This document shows positions 12,833 through 24,147 of a DNA stretch of 64,000 bases, in pieces. A model generated the notes under the pieces. The model was not told where the DNA came from and did no database searches. It saw only the letters and a program-made list of their open reading frames with translations. Position 1 is the stretch's first letter, and each line of letters starts with the position of its first letter. Position numbers and translations under genes: made by a program. The stretch covers positions 52,555,950 through 52,619,949 of the forward strand of contig OX465579.1 of assembly GCA_950022655.1 (NCBI GenBank). Direction: 5' to 3'. Source of the stretch: Alentia gelatinosa (lineage: Eukaryota > Annelida > Polychaeta > Phyllodocida > Polynoidae).

Positions 12833-12985
12833 ACCTCCGTTTGAGTGACCCATACTGGGTGACCCCTTTGTGAGTGACCCATACTGAATTGCCCTTTCTG
12901 AGTGACACATACTGGGTGACTAGGTACTAGAGAGTGAGGACTGGTGAGTACTGGTAAATACTTGTAAGTGAGTGTCCATGAGTAA
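12833..12985. repeat. Inverted array units plus spacer module, copy 1
   Basis: Units reading TGAGTGACCCATACTGGG are the complement of the preceding array. They pass into GTGACTAGGTACTAG and then GTGAGTACTGGTAAATACT. The same order recurs at about 13838-13998 in the same orientation, so a module of about 150 bases has been duplicated around the hairpin and the central array. Confidence 0.75.
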
Positions 12986-13031
12986 AAACTGGTGACTATA
13001 TACCCATGCTATATACCCATACCCATGCCGT

Positions 13032-13099
13032 ATGGTAATTTACGGTTTGTACGGAACTTGGCATAAATGCCTCGTTCCGTACAAACCGTAAATTACCAT
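13032..13099. repeat. Long perfect hairpin (26-bp stem)
   Basis: The arms 13032-13057 and 13074-13099 are perfect complements over 26 bases. The 16-base loop contains a further 5-bp stem (GGCAT/ATGCC, 13060-13071), so the structure is nearly closed apart from two mismatched pairs. The perfect arms contrast with the degenerate arrays around them, which implies recent origin, gene conversion between arms, or selection. Confidence 0.9.
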
Positions 13100-13139
13100 C
13101 TCGTTCTGTGACTTGTACAGCATGGTCAGGACGTTTCAT

Positions 13140-13845
13140 ATAAGTACTGTTAAATGAGGTCTGTTGCGTGAGGACTGTTGAGCGAGGACTGTTGAGTGCA
13201 GACTGGTGAGTGAAGACTGGTGACAGAGGATTGTTGAGTGAGGACTGTTAAGTGCAGACTGGTGAGTGAGGACTGGTGAGTGAGGACTGGTGAGTGAGGA
13301 CTGGTGAGTGAGGACTGGCGAGTGAGGACTGGTGAGTGAGGACCGGTGAGTGTGGACTGGTGAGTGAGAACTGGTGGGCCCTGCTAAGTGAGGACTGGTA
13401 AGTGAGAACTTGTGGGTACTGGTGATTCAGTATTTTTGAGTGAGGAATGTTCAGTCGTCACTGGTGAGCGAGGACTGGTGAGTGGGGACTAGTGAGTGAG
13501 GACTGTTCAGTGTGGCCTGGTTAGTTAGAACTGGTGAGTGAGAGCTGGTGTGGACTGGTGAGTGAGAACTAGTGGGTGAGGACTGGTGAGTGAGGACCGT
13601 AGAATGAGTGAGAACTGGTGGGTACTGGTGAGTGAATACTATTGAGTGAGAACTGGTGAGTGCAAACTGGTGAGTGAGGACTGATGAGTGAGGACTGTTG
13701 TGTGAGGACTGTTGAGTGCGGACTGGTGAGTCAGGACTAGTGAGTCAGTACTGGTGAGGCAGGACTTGTGAGTGAGTTCTGGAAAGTACTGTTAAATGAG
13801 GACTGGTTAGAACTGGTGAGTGAGTACTCGCATATGGGTGTCACT
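13140..13845. repeat. GTGAGTGAGGACTG tandem array
   Basis: About fifty 14-base units, GTGAGTGAGGACTG and variants, run across 700 bases. The most regular block is about 13260-13350. This array has no inverted partner, unlike the GTTACC and GTCACTCAG arrays, so it marks the asymmetric centre of the element. Confidence 0.9.
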
Positions 13846-13994
13846 CACATTGTGATCCATTCTGAGTAACACATACTCAGTGACCAATTTTGAGTGATAC
13901 ATACTGAGTGGCCCTTTCTGAGTGACGCATACCGAGTGACTAGGTACTGGTGAGTGAGGATTGGTGAGTACTGGTAAGTACTAGTAAGTGAGTG

Positions 13995-14290
13995 CTGTAG
14001 CGTGGTAACAGGGTTAGGATAGTAACATGGTTAGTATGGTAACATGGTAACATGGTAAGAATGGTAATGTGGTAACTGTGATGCAGTAACAGGGTTAGGA
14101 TGGCAACGTGGTTAGAAAGGTAACGAGGTAACGGTAATGCAATAACGTGGCTAGGATGTAAAATAATGTGTTCTTAGGTAGCATAATGCACTTAACACGT
14201 TTTGATGGGTAACGTCTTCTTAGGTAACGTAACGTGGTTAAAAATGACGGTAAATAAAGCTTAGTAACGCAAATACGGTAACGCATTTGT
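13995..14290. repeat. GGTAAC-rich array, right arm (inverted partner of 11610-12340)
   Basis: Units such as GTAACAGGGTTAGGATGG and GGTAACATGG are complementary to the left-arm array. The right arm is less than half as long as the left arm, as expected for unequal change in tandem repeats. Confidence 0.85.
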
Positions 14291-14524
14291 TTAACCAGGT
14301 TTTGATAGTTATGGACATTTTTTGTCTGGGGTACATAATTGTATGTCTGTCGATAAGTGCAGACTGATTTGCTTAGGACTAATACCCACCAGCCCCTCTC
14401 CTTGAGGGCCGCGGGTCGAGCGAGGGGTTACGTAATTTGCCTGCGACAAGTTCACCGACTCCTATACGATTTGGGAACTAATCGTTCATCCCTCAATTGG
14501 TAGATGGGCATCAGGCTTTAGGGT

Positions 14525-14790
14525 TTATCCAGTCAGTGGGGCATTCGTTGCAACCAACTGGGGACCCAGCCAACTAGCCATTTCTACAACTGCCTTTGAG
14601 GGTCTAAATTTGTCAAGCACCAGTGGGTCAATGAGATATTTTGGCCTAAAGTGATTGGTCATGGTGAGCTGGACACTCCCCCAGGACTCTAAAATACTGA
14701 CTTTCCACATCATGTCACGCAGATACTGAGATAGTGAAGGTATAATGTTTGCAGTATGCTGAAAGTCTATCTTTAATAGTATCACAAATA
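14525..14790. repeat. Flanking repeat, right copy (pair with 10722-10985)
   Basis: Same orientation as the left copy and starting within ten bases of the foldback end. On the minus strand it keeps an 86-codon frame (14525-14785), which may be a remnant of an unidentified transposon protein, since related peptides can be read from the left copy after allowing for damage. No family was recognised. Confidence 0.6.
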
Positions 14791-15365
14791 TTTCTACTAA
14801 TGCTAGGTTAACACCATCACCCCGACAGTCTCAACAGTGATTATTTTGCAAATCATAAGTCGACGTGGAACTTTTATGACATTTTTATGTTTTTTCTTTG
14901 TTCAGCCCAAAATAGGCCACCAACTTAAGGCGCACCGTGTTGAGTCGAGGCAGCCGTAGATGGATGTGGTCTTGTCGGGATCTGGTTGGCACACCGCCGT
15001 GGCTCTGCAGTGCGTCGAGTTTCCTTAAAAGCTAGTAAGGTCACTTACATTGGCCACGATTCTGAACCCGTTCACTTATGATTATTTATGATGCACAGGT
15101 CCAGTTAAGGCCACTTAAGGTAAGTTACTGCCCAATGTGGTTCCTCCCCCCCTTTTTGCACCCTGACATCTCCAAGGCAGCTTCCTGACAGCATACTCAA
15201 TGTATAAAAGTGTGCTCTACGAGGCTTCCTCAGTGTCTCCAAGTGTGTTTGCTCCTTCTCTTCCTCAGAAATGTTGGTGTAGAACCGTGGGACTATCTTG
15301 CTCCTTTTAGGAGCAACTTCCGCTTCCAGAGAAGTTCATATTAATCCCTTCTTGGGGTAGTGCCG
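14791..15365. other. Spacer, no gene seen
   Basis: No coding region recognised. Short repeated words such as TTAAGGCCACTTAAGG occur near 15105-15120. Confidence 0.3.
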
Positions 15366-15408
15366 CAGTGGGTGCTGCTTCCTGTCTTCTGATTCTGAAT
15401 CATGCAGG
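15366..15408. repeat. Direct repeat, left copy (pair with 16933-16976)
   Basis: CAGTGGGTGCTGCTTCCTG followed by TTCTGATTCTGAATCATGCAGG recurs with few differences 1.57 kb to the right. The right copy is coding-like on the minus strand within the SANT-like relic. This suggests either an internal duplication of that relic or a second truncated copy of the same element. Confidence 0.7.
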
Positions 15409-15944
15409 CGTAGAATAGATTCAATAGCAGCAGCAGTCTCAGAACATGTATTATAGTGCCCTCCCAGTGTGTTCACTTTGCCTTCTGTTGTCTATTTTTG
15501 TAATAAAATTAGCACCAATACTACGTAAGATATTGAGTTAAGTGTTTTTTAATTCCAAGTTAGAGTTGTTCTATTCAATTCAAAATTAATTCATTGCAAG
15601 TTATTTGTTTCAATTATGAGTAAATTTGTTTCAAAGTTGGAGGTTTGAGTAGTCATTAATTTTTACAGTTACTTTCTATGCTTTCTATAAGGAAAAACAA
15701 TGAGAGTGAACTTCAGTTTAGAAATTTATTAACAAAAAACAATTCACAAGGCAAGAAATGCACATAAAAAATGTAATGAAGATATCAGTTATCAGTGGCA
15801 TCACTCCTCTTTCTGCTTGGGGGTGTGGTAAGCATGCCCAACAGCGCTGCAAGTGTTGAGGGGCTGGTCACATTGCTTTGGCCACTGCTAGATCCAAATA
15901 GTGATGAAAACGACGGGGATCCAACCAGCTGGGTGAACGATATA

Positions 15945-16990
15945 TCATCCGACGACAATCACCTCTCCATGGATGTGGATGGCCGGGATCAGTGGAGGCA
16001 GACCGCTGTTGTGTGGATGTGGACGGCAGCCAGGATGTGGGAGCAGTTGGTGGCGGTGGGCAGGCAATGTCCACAGTCGGGAACTGCTGCTGCACCCTAC
16101 GCCTGTCTTTGGAGTCCACACACATGGCTGGGACATAACGTGTGCAGGCCACTGTGATGGAGGCGGCTGCCACTGATGTGTAGACGACCGAGACTGCTGC
16201 TGCTGAGACTGCTGCTGCTGAGATGTCTGCTGCACTCCCCCAAACCACGGTACCACCAGTCTTGCTGCTGCCAACTCCCAGTTGTTGGTCGCCTGACATT
16301 CCTGAAGAACACTGAGGTTTGTTTGTTTCTGGTGTAATATCCCAGGGGACCCTGAGGAATACTGATGATATGCCACTCTGCCTCAAACCAGTGGTGTTCT
16401 TGCAGTTTGTTTGAACTTTAGTCTGGTGGTTAAAGTTTGCAGTTTGCTAAGCATATCATCTATATACACGTGTCTGGAGCAAATTCATTAGCGTGCCAGG
16501 CTCAGGCTCAGCCCCTGCCCCTGCAGAAGATGCCATTACTGGTGGCAATGTGGCTGTTGGAAGGTTGTCGTTTGAAGTGACAGAAGACGGCAGGCCTGGA
16601 ACACTTGCACAGGACAACTGGGTACCACTGGGACTGTCTGTTTGCTTGAATGGTGCTACAGTGCGACCAGGAATTTGAATATGTCCTAGATCCACCCCTC
16701 AATTGACATCAGCATTTCTGCACCCTGGCCAGACTTGGACACAAGTTTACAAATTTTGCCGAGCTTTGTCCACATACTGTCATACCAGGTTTTGGATTCT
16801 TGTGGTGTGCAGCCATCTTCTCCATCTACAGCTGGTCTTTGAGGGAGGCGTTGCAGAAGCCCTGCAGCCATTTGGAATATAGTTCAGGATGCTTCTGGAA
16901 GTGGACGTCTGCCTCCGCAGACTTGGGCTCTACAGTGGGTGCTGCTTCCTGATGTTCTGATACTGACTCATGCAGGGGCTCAATGAAAGT
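15945..16990 (-). pseudogene. Myb/SANT-like DNA-binding gene, transposon-associated, decayed
   Basis: Read on the minus strand from about 16990. A segment with HPELYSKWLQGFCNASLKDQL is cut by TAG at 16826-16828 and continues in the same frame as MEKMAAHHKNPKP. A frameshift then leads to TWYDSMWTKLGKICKLVSKS and GQGAEMLMSIEGWI, another TAG (16686-16688), and DIFKFLVAL. The order TWYDSMRT...GKL, KSGQGA, then WI-x-FxFL is the pattern of Myb/SANT-like domains in proteins that accompany PIF/Harbinger-type transposons and in their host-derived relatives. Downstream are a Pro/Ser/Ala-rich linker and a Gln-rich tract (QQQQSQQQQ, about 16190-16230). At least two stops and one frameshift show it is not a working gene. 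No transposase or terminal inverted repeats were found nearby. Confidence 0.55.
16933..16976. repeat. Direct repeat, right copy
   Basis: Partner of 15366-15408, in the same orientation. On the minus strand it encodes part of the N-terminal segment of the SANT-like relic (HESVSEHQEAAPT). Confidence 0.7.
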
Positions 16991-16999
16991 TGATGGGCT

Positions 17000-18140
17000 T
17001 TATTACCCCATGGCACGCGCGTTGGCTGTGATGAATTTGACAAGCTATAAGTCGTCGGGCTTCCCAACAGGACCAGACTCAAGTCAACAGCCTCTGTGAG
17101 AAGTCCCCAACTGAAGCCCATTGACTTACGATCACAGAGCCCGTCGACATAAGGTGAGTTGAGGTCTATGGTGGAAGCCCCATTGACTTGAGCCAAACCC
17201 CAGCGGTCATAAACCCCGGGTGGTTGCCAGGACTCTCGTGGTGGATTTTTTGACAGTCAGAAACTGTTCCGTCAACTCCCTGACAGCCAAGTCGACATAC
17301 GATTCACACCCTTGACAACATAAGGTGGACTTGGAAATAGCCATCGAGATACGACAACGCCATCTTGAGGCTGTCGGGACTGGGGGGGGGGGGGGGGGGG
17401 GGGGTGATGGTGTAAAACTAGCATAACCTCTCTTAACACTAGACTTAGCCAGTATACCCGGCCCTGTCCCCAAACAGGTCCGGGTGCTGACTCCATACAC
17501 CCCAACCCTGGCTTGTCATTCCAGACTGGATGCAGTCTGACATGTATGAAAAAAAAATGAATCGATAGATATATACCCATTTGTCTTCGCCAACGTTCAA
17601 ACTAGGCATCTGTTGCTTTAAAACTGTGTTCTGTAATTTTCCAGTAAAACTGCCCTTCTTTTCAGTTCAGCCATCTTTATTATTACATACCTATGTGCGA
17701 ACGTCAGTCAAATACGGCCCTCTCACGGGGGTGAAGTATATCGCGACTACGGCCCACTATGGTGCGCTGTGTCGTACTGCACAATTCTACCGTGCATCGA
17801 GCCTAGACTCTGCTATTCGATAAGCGTGCGTAATCGATGTCATCGCGACCAAAAACAACATGGTGAATGTCGTCGAATCACGACTTTAAACTCGCGATAC
17901 ATGCCCCCCGTAACAACTACAAGTGCGTATTGACCAAATATCGAGGTAGCCAACGAGTTTAAATTGGTCAGATATACAAAATCCATCGATAATAACAACA
18001 CGCCGTTCGACTTGGGCCGCAACGGGGGACACACAGACATGATTACGCTGATTCCCGGGCGATACTCCCTCTGCTCTCCAATCGCATTTTCTGTTAAGTG
18101 CACACCTACCAAATTGCAACCAAACATCCGTTCGGCGAGT
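17000..18140. other. Spacer with poly-G run, no gene seen
   Basis: Holds a run of 23 G (17382-17404) and, from about 17700, a CpG-richer stretch with overlapping frames on both strands (for example 17840-18211 minus). None has recognisable domains; the frames are best explained by base composition. Confidence 0.35.
17382..17404. repeat. Poly-G run (23 bases)
   Basis: An uninterrupted G homopolymer, able to form intramolecular G-quadruplexes and prone to length change and assembly error. Confidence 0.95.
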
Positions 18141-18151
18141 GACGTATTATC

Positions 18152-18161
18152 GCGCATGCGC
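18152..18161. promoter_or_regulatory. NRF1-type palindrome in a CpG-rich stretch
   Basis: GCGCATGCGC is a full NRF1 core, followed 18 bases later by a half-site (ATGCGCAAC). It lies at the end of a CpG-rich region of about 450 bases, 110 bases from the palindromic element at 18270. Promoter function is inferred from the motif only. Confidence 0.3.
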
Positions 18162-18269
18162 AACGCCCACATCATGCGCAACTTCCAGTTCGTAGCAGAC
18201 AGTGTCAACATGGAGCGATTGTGACTTAAGAACTCGATAAATGGCGTCTTTCTGATCGGATAAAGGTAT

Positions 18270-18442
18270 GTAATAATAAGAAAACGCCCTTACTGTGGCC
18301 AGAACTAGGTCTTAGTTCTCGGTCACCTATCGGCGACGTTCGCCCCTTCGACTAAGGCGTCGGGGTGAACGTCGGGAATATGTGACCTCGAACTATTTTA
18401 AAGACATAGTTCGGCCACAGTTAGGGCGTTTTCTCCTATTAC
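18270..18442. mobile_element. Palindromic MITE, family 2
   Basis: A 173-bp hairpin. The left arm GTAATAATAAGAAAACGCCC continues TTACTGTGGCC; the minus-strand right arm GTAATAGGAGAAAACGCCC continues TAACTGTGGCC. The arms remain alignable through GGTCAC to GACGTTC near the centre. Each arm carries its own small hairpin (GAACTAGGTCTTAGTTC on the left). Arms of about 80 bases with no internal gene identify a MITE-type foldback element. No target-site duplication was identified. Confidence 0.7.
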
Positions 18443-21400
18443 TGGTCCTTAAATTGCACAGTATGACACACCAGTTAACAGCTCATTAAGGAAGTAATGT
18501 TCACTAACTGAACAATGATATAAATCACCAGTTACCAGCAGTGATCGGAAGTAGCCTCAGTTCAAACAAAATGACTGAAGCAGTGTGAGTAGCCTCACAT
18601 GGAGGTAACATCACAGGGAATTAAGCTTTATATTTGAATAACAGCACTTGTACAGCACTCCTACAACTTAACAAGCCACAATTTGACTCAACTACCCAAA
18701 ATTAAGGTAAGTTTGACAAACTTTGCAAAACCGGGCCGTTTACATAGGAGAGCCGTTCACTCCTAAATTCTTATGGAGAGAACGAACAGATTAAGGGTGG
18801 ATACTTTACCTCCTCTAGACTATGCATCTGAGCTTGTCTTTCACTCAATAAAGATCACTGATCAATCATCACAGAGCCTTTTCCATTGTAGTAAGGTTGT
18901 TATCGGTCGATATTACGAAAGTGTAATTGCCATAACATTTACGTCAAAACAGCATGAAATTTTGAAAAGAATAGATTCGTCATAGCGAGTTAGGCGACAA
19001 CATGAAGCAGTGACGTGAAATGCCGCCACGAAGATGTTCAGAATGAGGCTATGAAAACCATAAATTATCGTCTATTAAAACTAACTTCACAGCCTACCGA
19101 ATCACATGCAGCCCATGTGCATTTCTGTGAAAAGAAGTGGAAGGTTGTTGTTGCCAGGTCGCTGTTAACATGAATTATGCGCCCCGCTTTCCAGTCGCCC
19201 TGCGGCCATTTTCTGGTCGATGCTGGCGGAGTGGCGCCACCTGACGAAAGGCTGGGGAGACATTATGTGATTTCCCTGGCGCCGCTGTGTCTCGAGGCAC
19301 GCGTCCGACTCCACCCACTCGCAGTTAGCTAGAGTGATTGATAGCTCGTGGGTGTTGCATCCGCTGAATCCCAATGCACAACCATTCCAGCTTTACATGT
19401 CAATGTGGGTCTTTTTTTGTGAAGTAATCGTATTCAGAGAACCATGCAGTATGTAGTCGGTTATCACTCGTGTACGGTACTTCGCTGATGTGGGTGGCGA
19501 ATGGAGGACCTGTTAGTTGTCATCCAAGCTGGCCATTTTGGTTTGAATTATACTGTGATATGGGTTGGAGTTGGGCAGGTGTAGGAAGGTAGTTATCTCG
19601 CTTGACGCTTGGGTGACAAATACAGAGGCGGATCCAGGATACCGATAAAGGGGGTTGGGGCCATTTTCATAAACAACATAGTGATGGATGTACGTCATAT
19701 TGAGATTATTCTATTAAATAATAGCAATGATCCTTTTGAAACAGGGCACAGTGTAGGGTTCTGACTGCCCTTTCACCGCCCGTACCATTTCGAGACTGCG
19801 TTTGGATTTGCTCATTACATATTCCCTCCTCATCTTCAACATTCCGGATTCCCTGGTAAAATGAGTGCATTGATCTGTTGTAATATCACACAAGGGTTAC
19901 CTTGCTCTTTATAAATAGATGGGCCCCATATACACGCAAACTGCGGAGGATGTCACAGCAACATGATATTAGTGTGCACAATCTTTCCACACGCAATAAA
20001 GTGTGGAGTTTGGGCGCCATAGAGGAAGCCTTTCTGGTGTAAGACTGTGGAACCCAATTGCCTGTAGAGAAGGCCTACTGAGTGCTCTATATTAGAATGA
20101 TTAGTGGCCCTCTCGGGACGTTATTTCTCCTGTTGCCACCATGGGGGAAGTCCATCAAGATCCCATGTTGTTAAACAGGTCATGTTATGGCCTATAATGG
20201 AAGCATTGCATGCTGTCAGCAGAGGAGAGGTTCCAAGTGGTAGCTTTGTTATCTACAATAGAACTTGGGGCTACACGATCAGCTGGTATTCGTTTTTAAT
20301 TATTTTCAAAACGTAATATAATAGATGTCGGTTCAAGATATATCATAAACTGAACATATAGCGTTCCCGCTCCAAGTATGTCAAAACCTGAGAGAGGTTG
20401 ACATGGTGCAAGCCACAGTCCATTTTGTTTGCAAGTATGCGGGAAAACTGTCAGAATGCCCACTATATGAGCAGGAAAGCAGCATTACCTTCAGATCAAG
20501 TTTGATTGCGGTCATTTGATCTCATGAATGAAATTCCTGTCATTAATATGTTTGTGTGCCATCACTATTATCATCAATTTGCACAAAACATCAACGCATT
20601 TCCATTTAAATCGGAAGATACATGTAGGTGAATTGAGTAGGTCTTCAGAGCGATAGTTGTTCATCTATATAGACAGACACTAAAACCTGTTTGCTGAAGT
20701 AGGAGCATGGGTCTCTCGTGAAAATATGAACGTGTCATCTATATGCCCGATTTTCATCGATGCCCGATTTGAACACGAGTCATATTGAGACGAGATTTCA
20801 AGGTTCTTATTCAATTCACCAGCTCATGCTACATCCTCTCTGAATGCAAAGAAATGTGCGACGGTAGTTGATCTCGTTTTAAGAGTGATTAACTGTCGAC
20901 CCAACTTGACAAATCATCTGCCTTTTTCCCTTCCGGGGACGGATTACTGATCCTTGATTCTGGCTCCAGTGTCGTCGCCCCAGTTTTTGAAAGCCAGTTT
21001 GAAGAGTCACTCAAGCTTACTTTGAGAAACTGTACTTTGCCTTGTTTAGCCTTCGCTTCTATAATGGGACCAGCTGGCAGGCATCACTCACAAGGAATTG
21101 GAGGTGATGGAAAAATAGTGGAGAAAACAGATATGGTGACGAAAACAGCTGAGAGATGATGCCGTAGGCGAGGGTGGCAGACATATTGATAGCAATTGAC
21201 ATGAATCTTTCAGAAAGAAATATTGTATGGAGAATACATTAGAAAGATTTAATGCAGAGCCAGTGATTCAGAGAAAACAGGATGAATATATAATGCAAGT
21301 GTTTCAGTTAGTAAGCAGTGGAGTACTTGTAGGTAAGTTGAAGACAAGGAGACAAGTCTTCAGAAATTATGACATTATTATAGAAAGCAACATACAGATT

Positions 21401-24147
21401 AATTCAAGGGAAGAGTTTAGAGACACCTGTAGAAAGGAGCAGGAAAATGAGCGTTGTGGACGTTCCAGAGACCAGCTGAAAGAATTGCGGTAATATCAGA
21501 AAACAGTGGAAAGATTGAAGGTAGAGGTTTAGGGAAATTGTTAATTGAGAAAGCACCGTAGATATTGAAAGTAATGACTGGTAGGAGAAAGTGACATTTA
21601 TAACAAATATTAAGAGAAAGTGACATTGCAGACAGCAGAATACAGGCAAAAGCTAGATATTCAAAGATAGTCGTTACTAAGGTGGCATGAATGGCAAGAA
21701 ATGAGAGGCACCATAATTTTGTCGCATAAAAAATTCAACGTAATGATGACATACTATCTATGTCATCCCAGCCAAAGCACACATTCACCAAGGAATAGTG
21801 TGGCACAGACAAGGACCCAAAGCCAACCAAGTCAGACTTCACAGGCTAAGTCTGTCTGCTGACCCTATCAGGACAACAAAACTCACATCGTCTCCCAGGA
21901 GGCAGCACTCGGTCGGCATGGTAACGGCCGAGTTGTGGCGATCAATGGCGGCTGGCTTGTCTGGCTTCAGTTACGAATCGATATGTGGTGGAGATTGTTG
22001 TTGGGTGGCCTGACCCCTTTCTACATCAATTAACGCGCTGTGGACGTTTTTCTGCGCGGTCCTAAGCAAAATCACTCCAAGCGAACGGCAGCCTTTGATA
22101 CGCGGATTGGCCGCTAAGCGGGGGAGTGCGCCTCGGCACCTCAGAGCGAGACGTTGCAGCCGGTATTTTCGTAAATACCGCCATTTCTGAGTGGTTATTA
22201 AGAGGGTTAAACACTGGCCCACTTAACCGAGATTAAAATTGGATTTGTTTTTAGATCAACCCACTCCATAAAGTTTTTGATAGCCTGAGTGTTATTGAAT
22301 GAACAGGTTTTCAATCTAGTAAAAAAAGACAGACCGTTTCCATTCAAGCTATGAGAAAATAGTATTTTAACCTTATGACTCCATTGGAGAGACATCATTG
22401 ACAGTAGATGGCCACAGCTTCAGGCATTAATGATCTCAGCAGCTCGACTGTAAGTCTATGTAATAGATGTTTACAGATGAATATGTCTTTCAAGGATAGA
22501 TCAGTAAAATTGCTGATCTATGATTCTATATGCACTAGAAACATGACAGAATTCAGCATGCTAATTGTGTACTAACATAAAATGGACCGTCAAATTACCT
22601 GCATCACATTAGATAAAAGACAACTACTTATTTCTACCAGTTCTTCTATCATCCCTCAGTTACTTCAATTGTCATGGATTCCACAATTAGGCTAGACTAT
22701 ATATGTAGATGCAGCAGATTATATTTTATGACGCTAGCTTATTAGACGGGGAAAGACCTTTGGTGATTAAGACTCGAGCCACTCTATCGCCTCCAGATGA
22801 GCAAGCCATGCTATCCTAGGCATTCGCTATATAGGCCTACAAGAGGCAATGGGTAGTCAATATGACCTGAAAAAATACTATTATTCAGGGGAGATATATT
22901 CCAAGTAGGTGATACCGCATCAGGTAATAATCAACATGCAGGTATGGACCTCGCTTGGCGGGCGATCACAAACTGGCTTCATAGTGACGTTGGACGCTGC
23001 CGCCGTCTGCACTTAACTGCATGGGCCTGTTTGAAATGGCTCTGTAGACCAATATCCAGCTTCAAATACGAGTACGTGGACAGAATGACAGGACGAATTA
23101 TATTCACCAGCATCATCCACTATGAAGCCGGAACTCCGGAGAAAGCCAGCCGTATTTTGTATCTGCTCATTCTGACGTTTTCCTCTTACATTTTTTTTGA
23201 CACAGACAATTAAGAATACAAATAAAATCCTCAACATCTTGGTTATTAACACATATATTGATTAAAACTAGTTAGGCTACTATGTGTTGAATATATGGAA
23301 ATAAAGATAGTTACACAAGCATTGACTGTTGTCATATGAAAAGATTTACGTGAGTTTTGGCTGTAGTGGTTACACTAGTGTAGACTACATGGATCATTCC
23401 ATAAGGGTTCAGAGCCAACATGGTTCGTATATGGTGCAATACGTTGTAGAGGGTAGAGGGCGCTCTCCAGAGTAGTGTAGTCTGTATAAATGTTTGGTAA
23501 ACAGGCAATCAATCCATGTGAAATAAGCCAGCATCTTAATAAATCACCTTACTTAACCTCTGTGCCATCTCAATTGGATCGATGACCGTGAGGACTGATC
23601 TCCCTCCAAAACATCACGCCTGATCCAACTGCCCATCAACTTTGCCTATCCATATTCAGGTAGTCCCACCCTGCCAAACTCATTATCCTTTTCCGCATGA
23701 CCCCAAACTACCCAAATGTGATCCTATATCCATGTTACCCTACCCTGCCCAACTGCCCATTCATATCTACATTAATTACTCCTTCCTGCTCAAATACCCA
23801 TCGATATCAAGCTACACAATATTCACTGCCCATATTTATATAAATATTACCCCACCTGACCCCACCCAATTACTTATTCGACTAAGAGGGGGACTACAGC
23901 AGATAAAAGAGAATATAACTCTTTCATAAAAGCAGTGGAGAAACTAATGACGGTATTCTTATAAACCTTGTTTGGGAATACTATACTTGCGCGGTCATCC
24001 TATACAGTATAAAGAATGTAATAAAGCGAATATATTTGCGTAGACCTTTGTTTCTACGGTAACAGATTAGTTATGTATGTCAAAGGCCCCCCATGTGGTC
24101 TATGTTAGTGGCGTTTCGCTGCTGGTAACTGTCGGGCTGTACGTTTT
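18443..24147. other. Intergenic spacer, no gene seen
   Basis: Several frames of 60-90 codons occur (for example 20104-20316 and 21227-21493, plus) but none has a recognisable domain or splice context. Candidate CTCF-like sites lie at 19232-19246 and 23453-23464. A C-rich stretch at about 23640-23890 repeats words like CCCAACTGCCCAT irregularly and keeps a frame open by composition. Confidence 0.3.
23453..23464 (+). promoter_or_regulatory. CTCF-like core site
   Basis: GTAGAGGGCGCT fits the conserved SYAGRKGGCGC core of the bilaterian CTCF motif at every position; the upstream CCA is absent. A weaker match, TGGCGCCACCTGACG, lies at 19232-19246 in the other orientation. Motif evidence only. Confidence 0.25.

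Larger units (their letters stand above)
11051..14518. mobile_element. Foldback-type element with array-filled inverted repeats
   Basis: A 3.5-kb structure bounded by inverted repeats. The left end AAGCCCAATGCCCATCTACC (11051-11070) matches the complement of the right end (14499-14518) at nearly every base. Further inside, CAAAACCTGGTTAAACAAA (about 11595-11613) has its exact complement at about 14288-14306, next to matching GTCCATAACTATCAAAA blocks. Inside these are tandem arrays of GTTACC-type units, present left (about 11610-12340) and in inverted orientation right (13995-14290), then two further array families and a hairpin. Terminal repeats built of tandem subrepeats are the hallmark of Foldback (FB-like) transposons. 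No transposase frame is visible; the 139-residue frame at 12400-12819 only translates an array. The arms are unequal and diverged, so this copy is probably immobile. Confidence 0.65.

Noticed and set aside
15868..16386. 172-codon minus-strand frame with Ala/Ser/Val runs
   Set aside because: It is an out-of-frame reading of the Gln-rich tract of the SANT-like relic.
17840..18211. 123-codon minus-strand frame in CpG-rich sequence
   Set aside because: Plus-strand frames are open over the same bases and no motif is recognisable; CpG-rich composition explains it.
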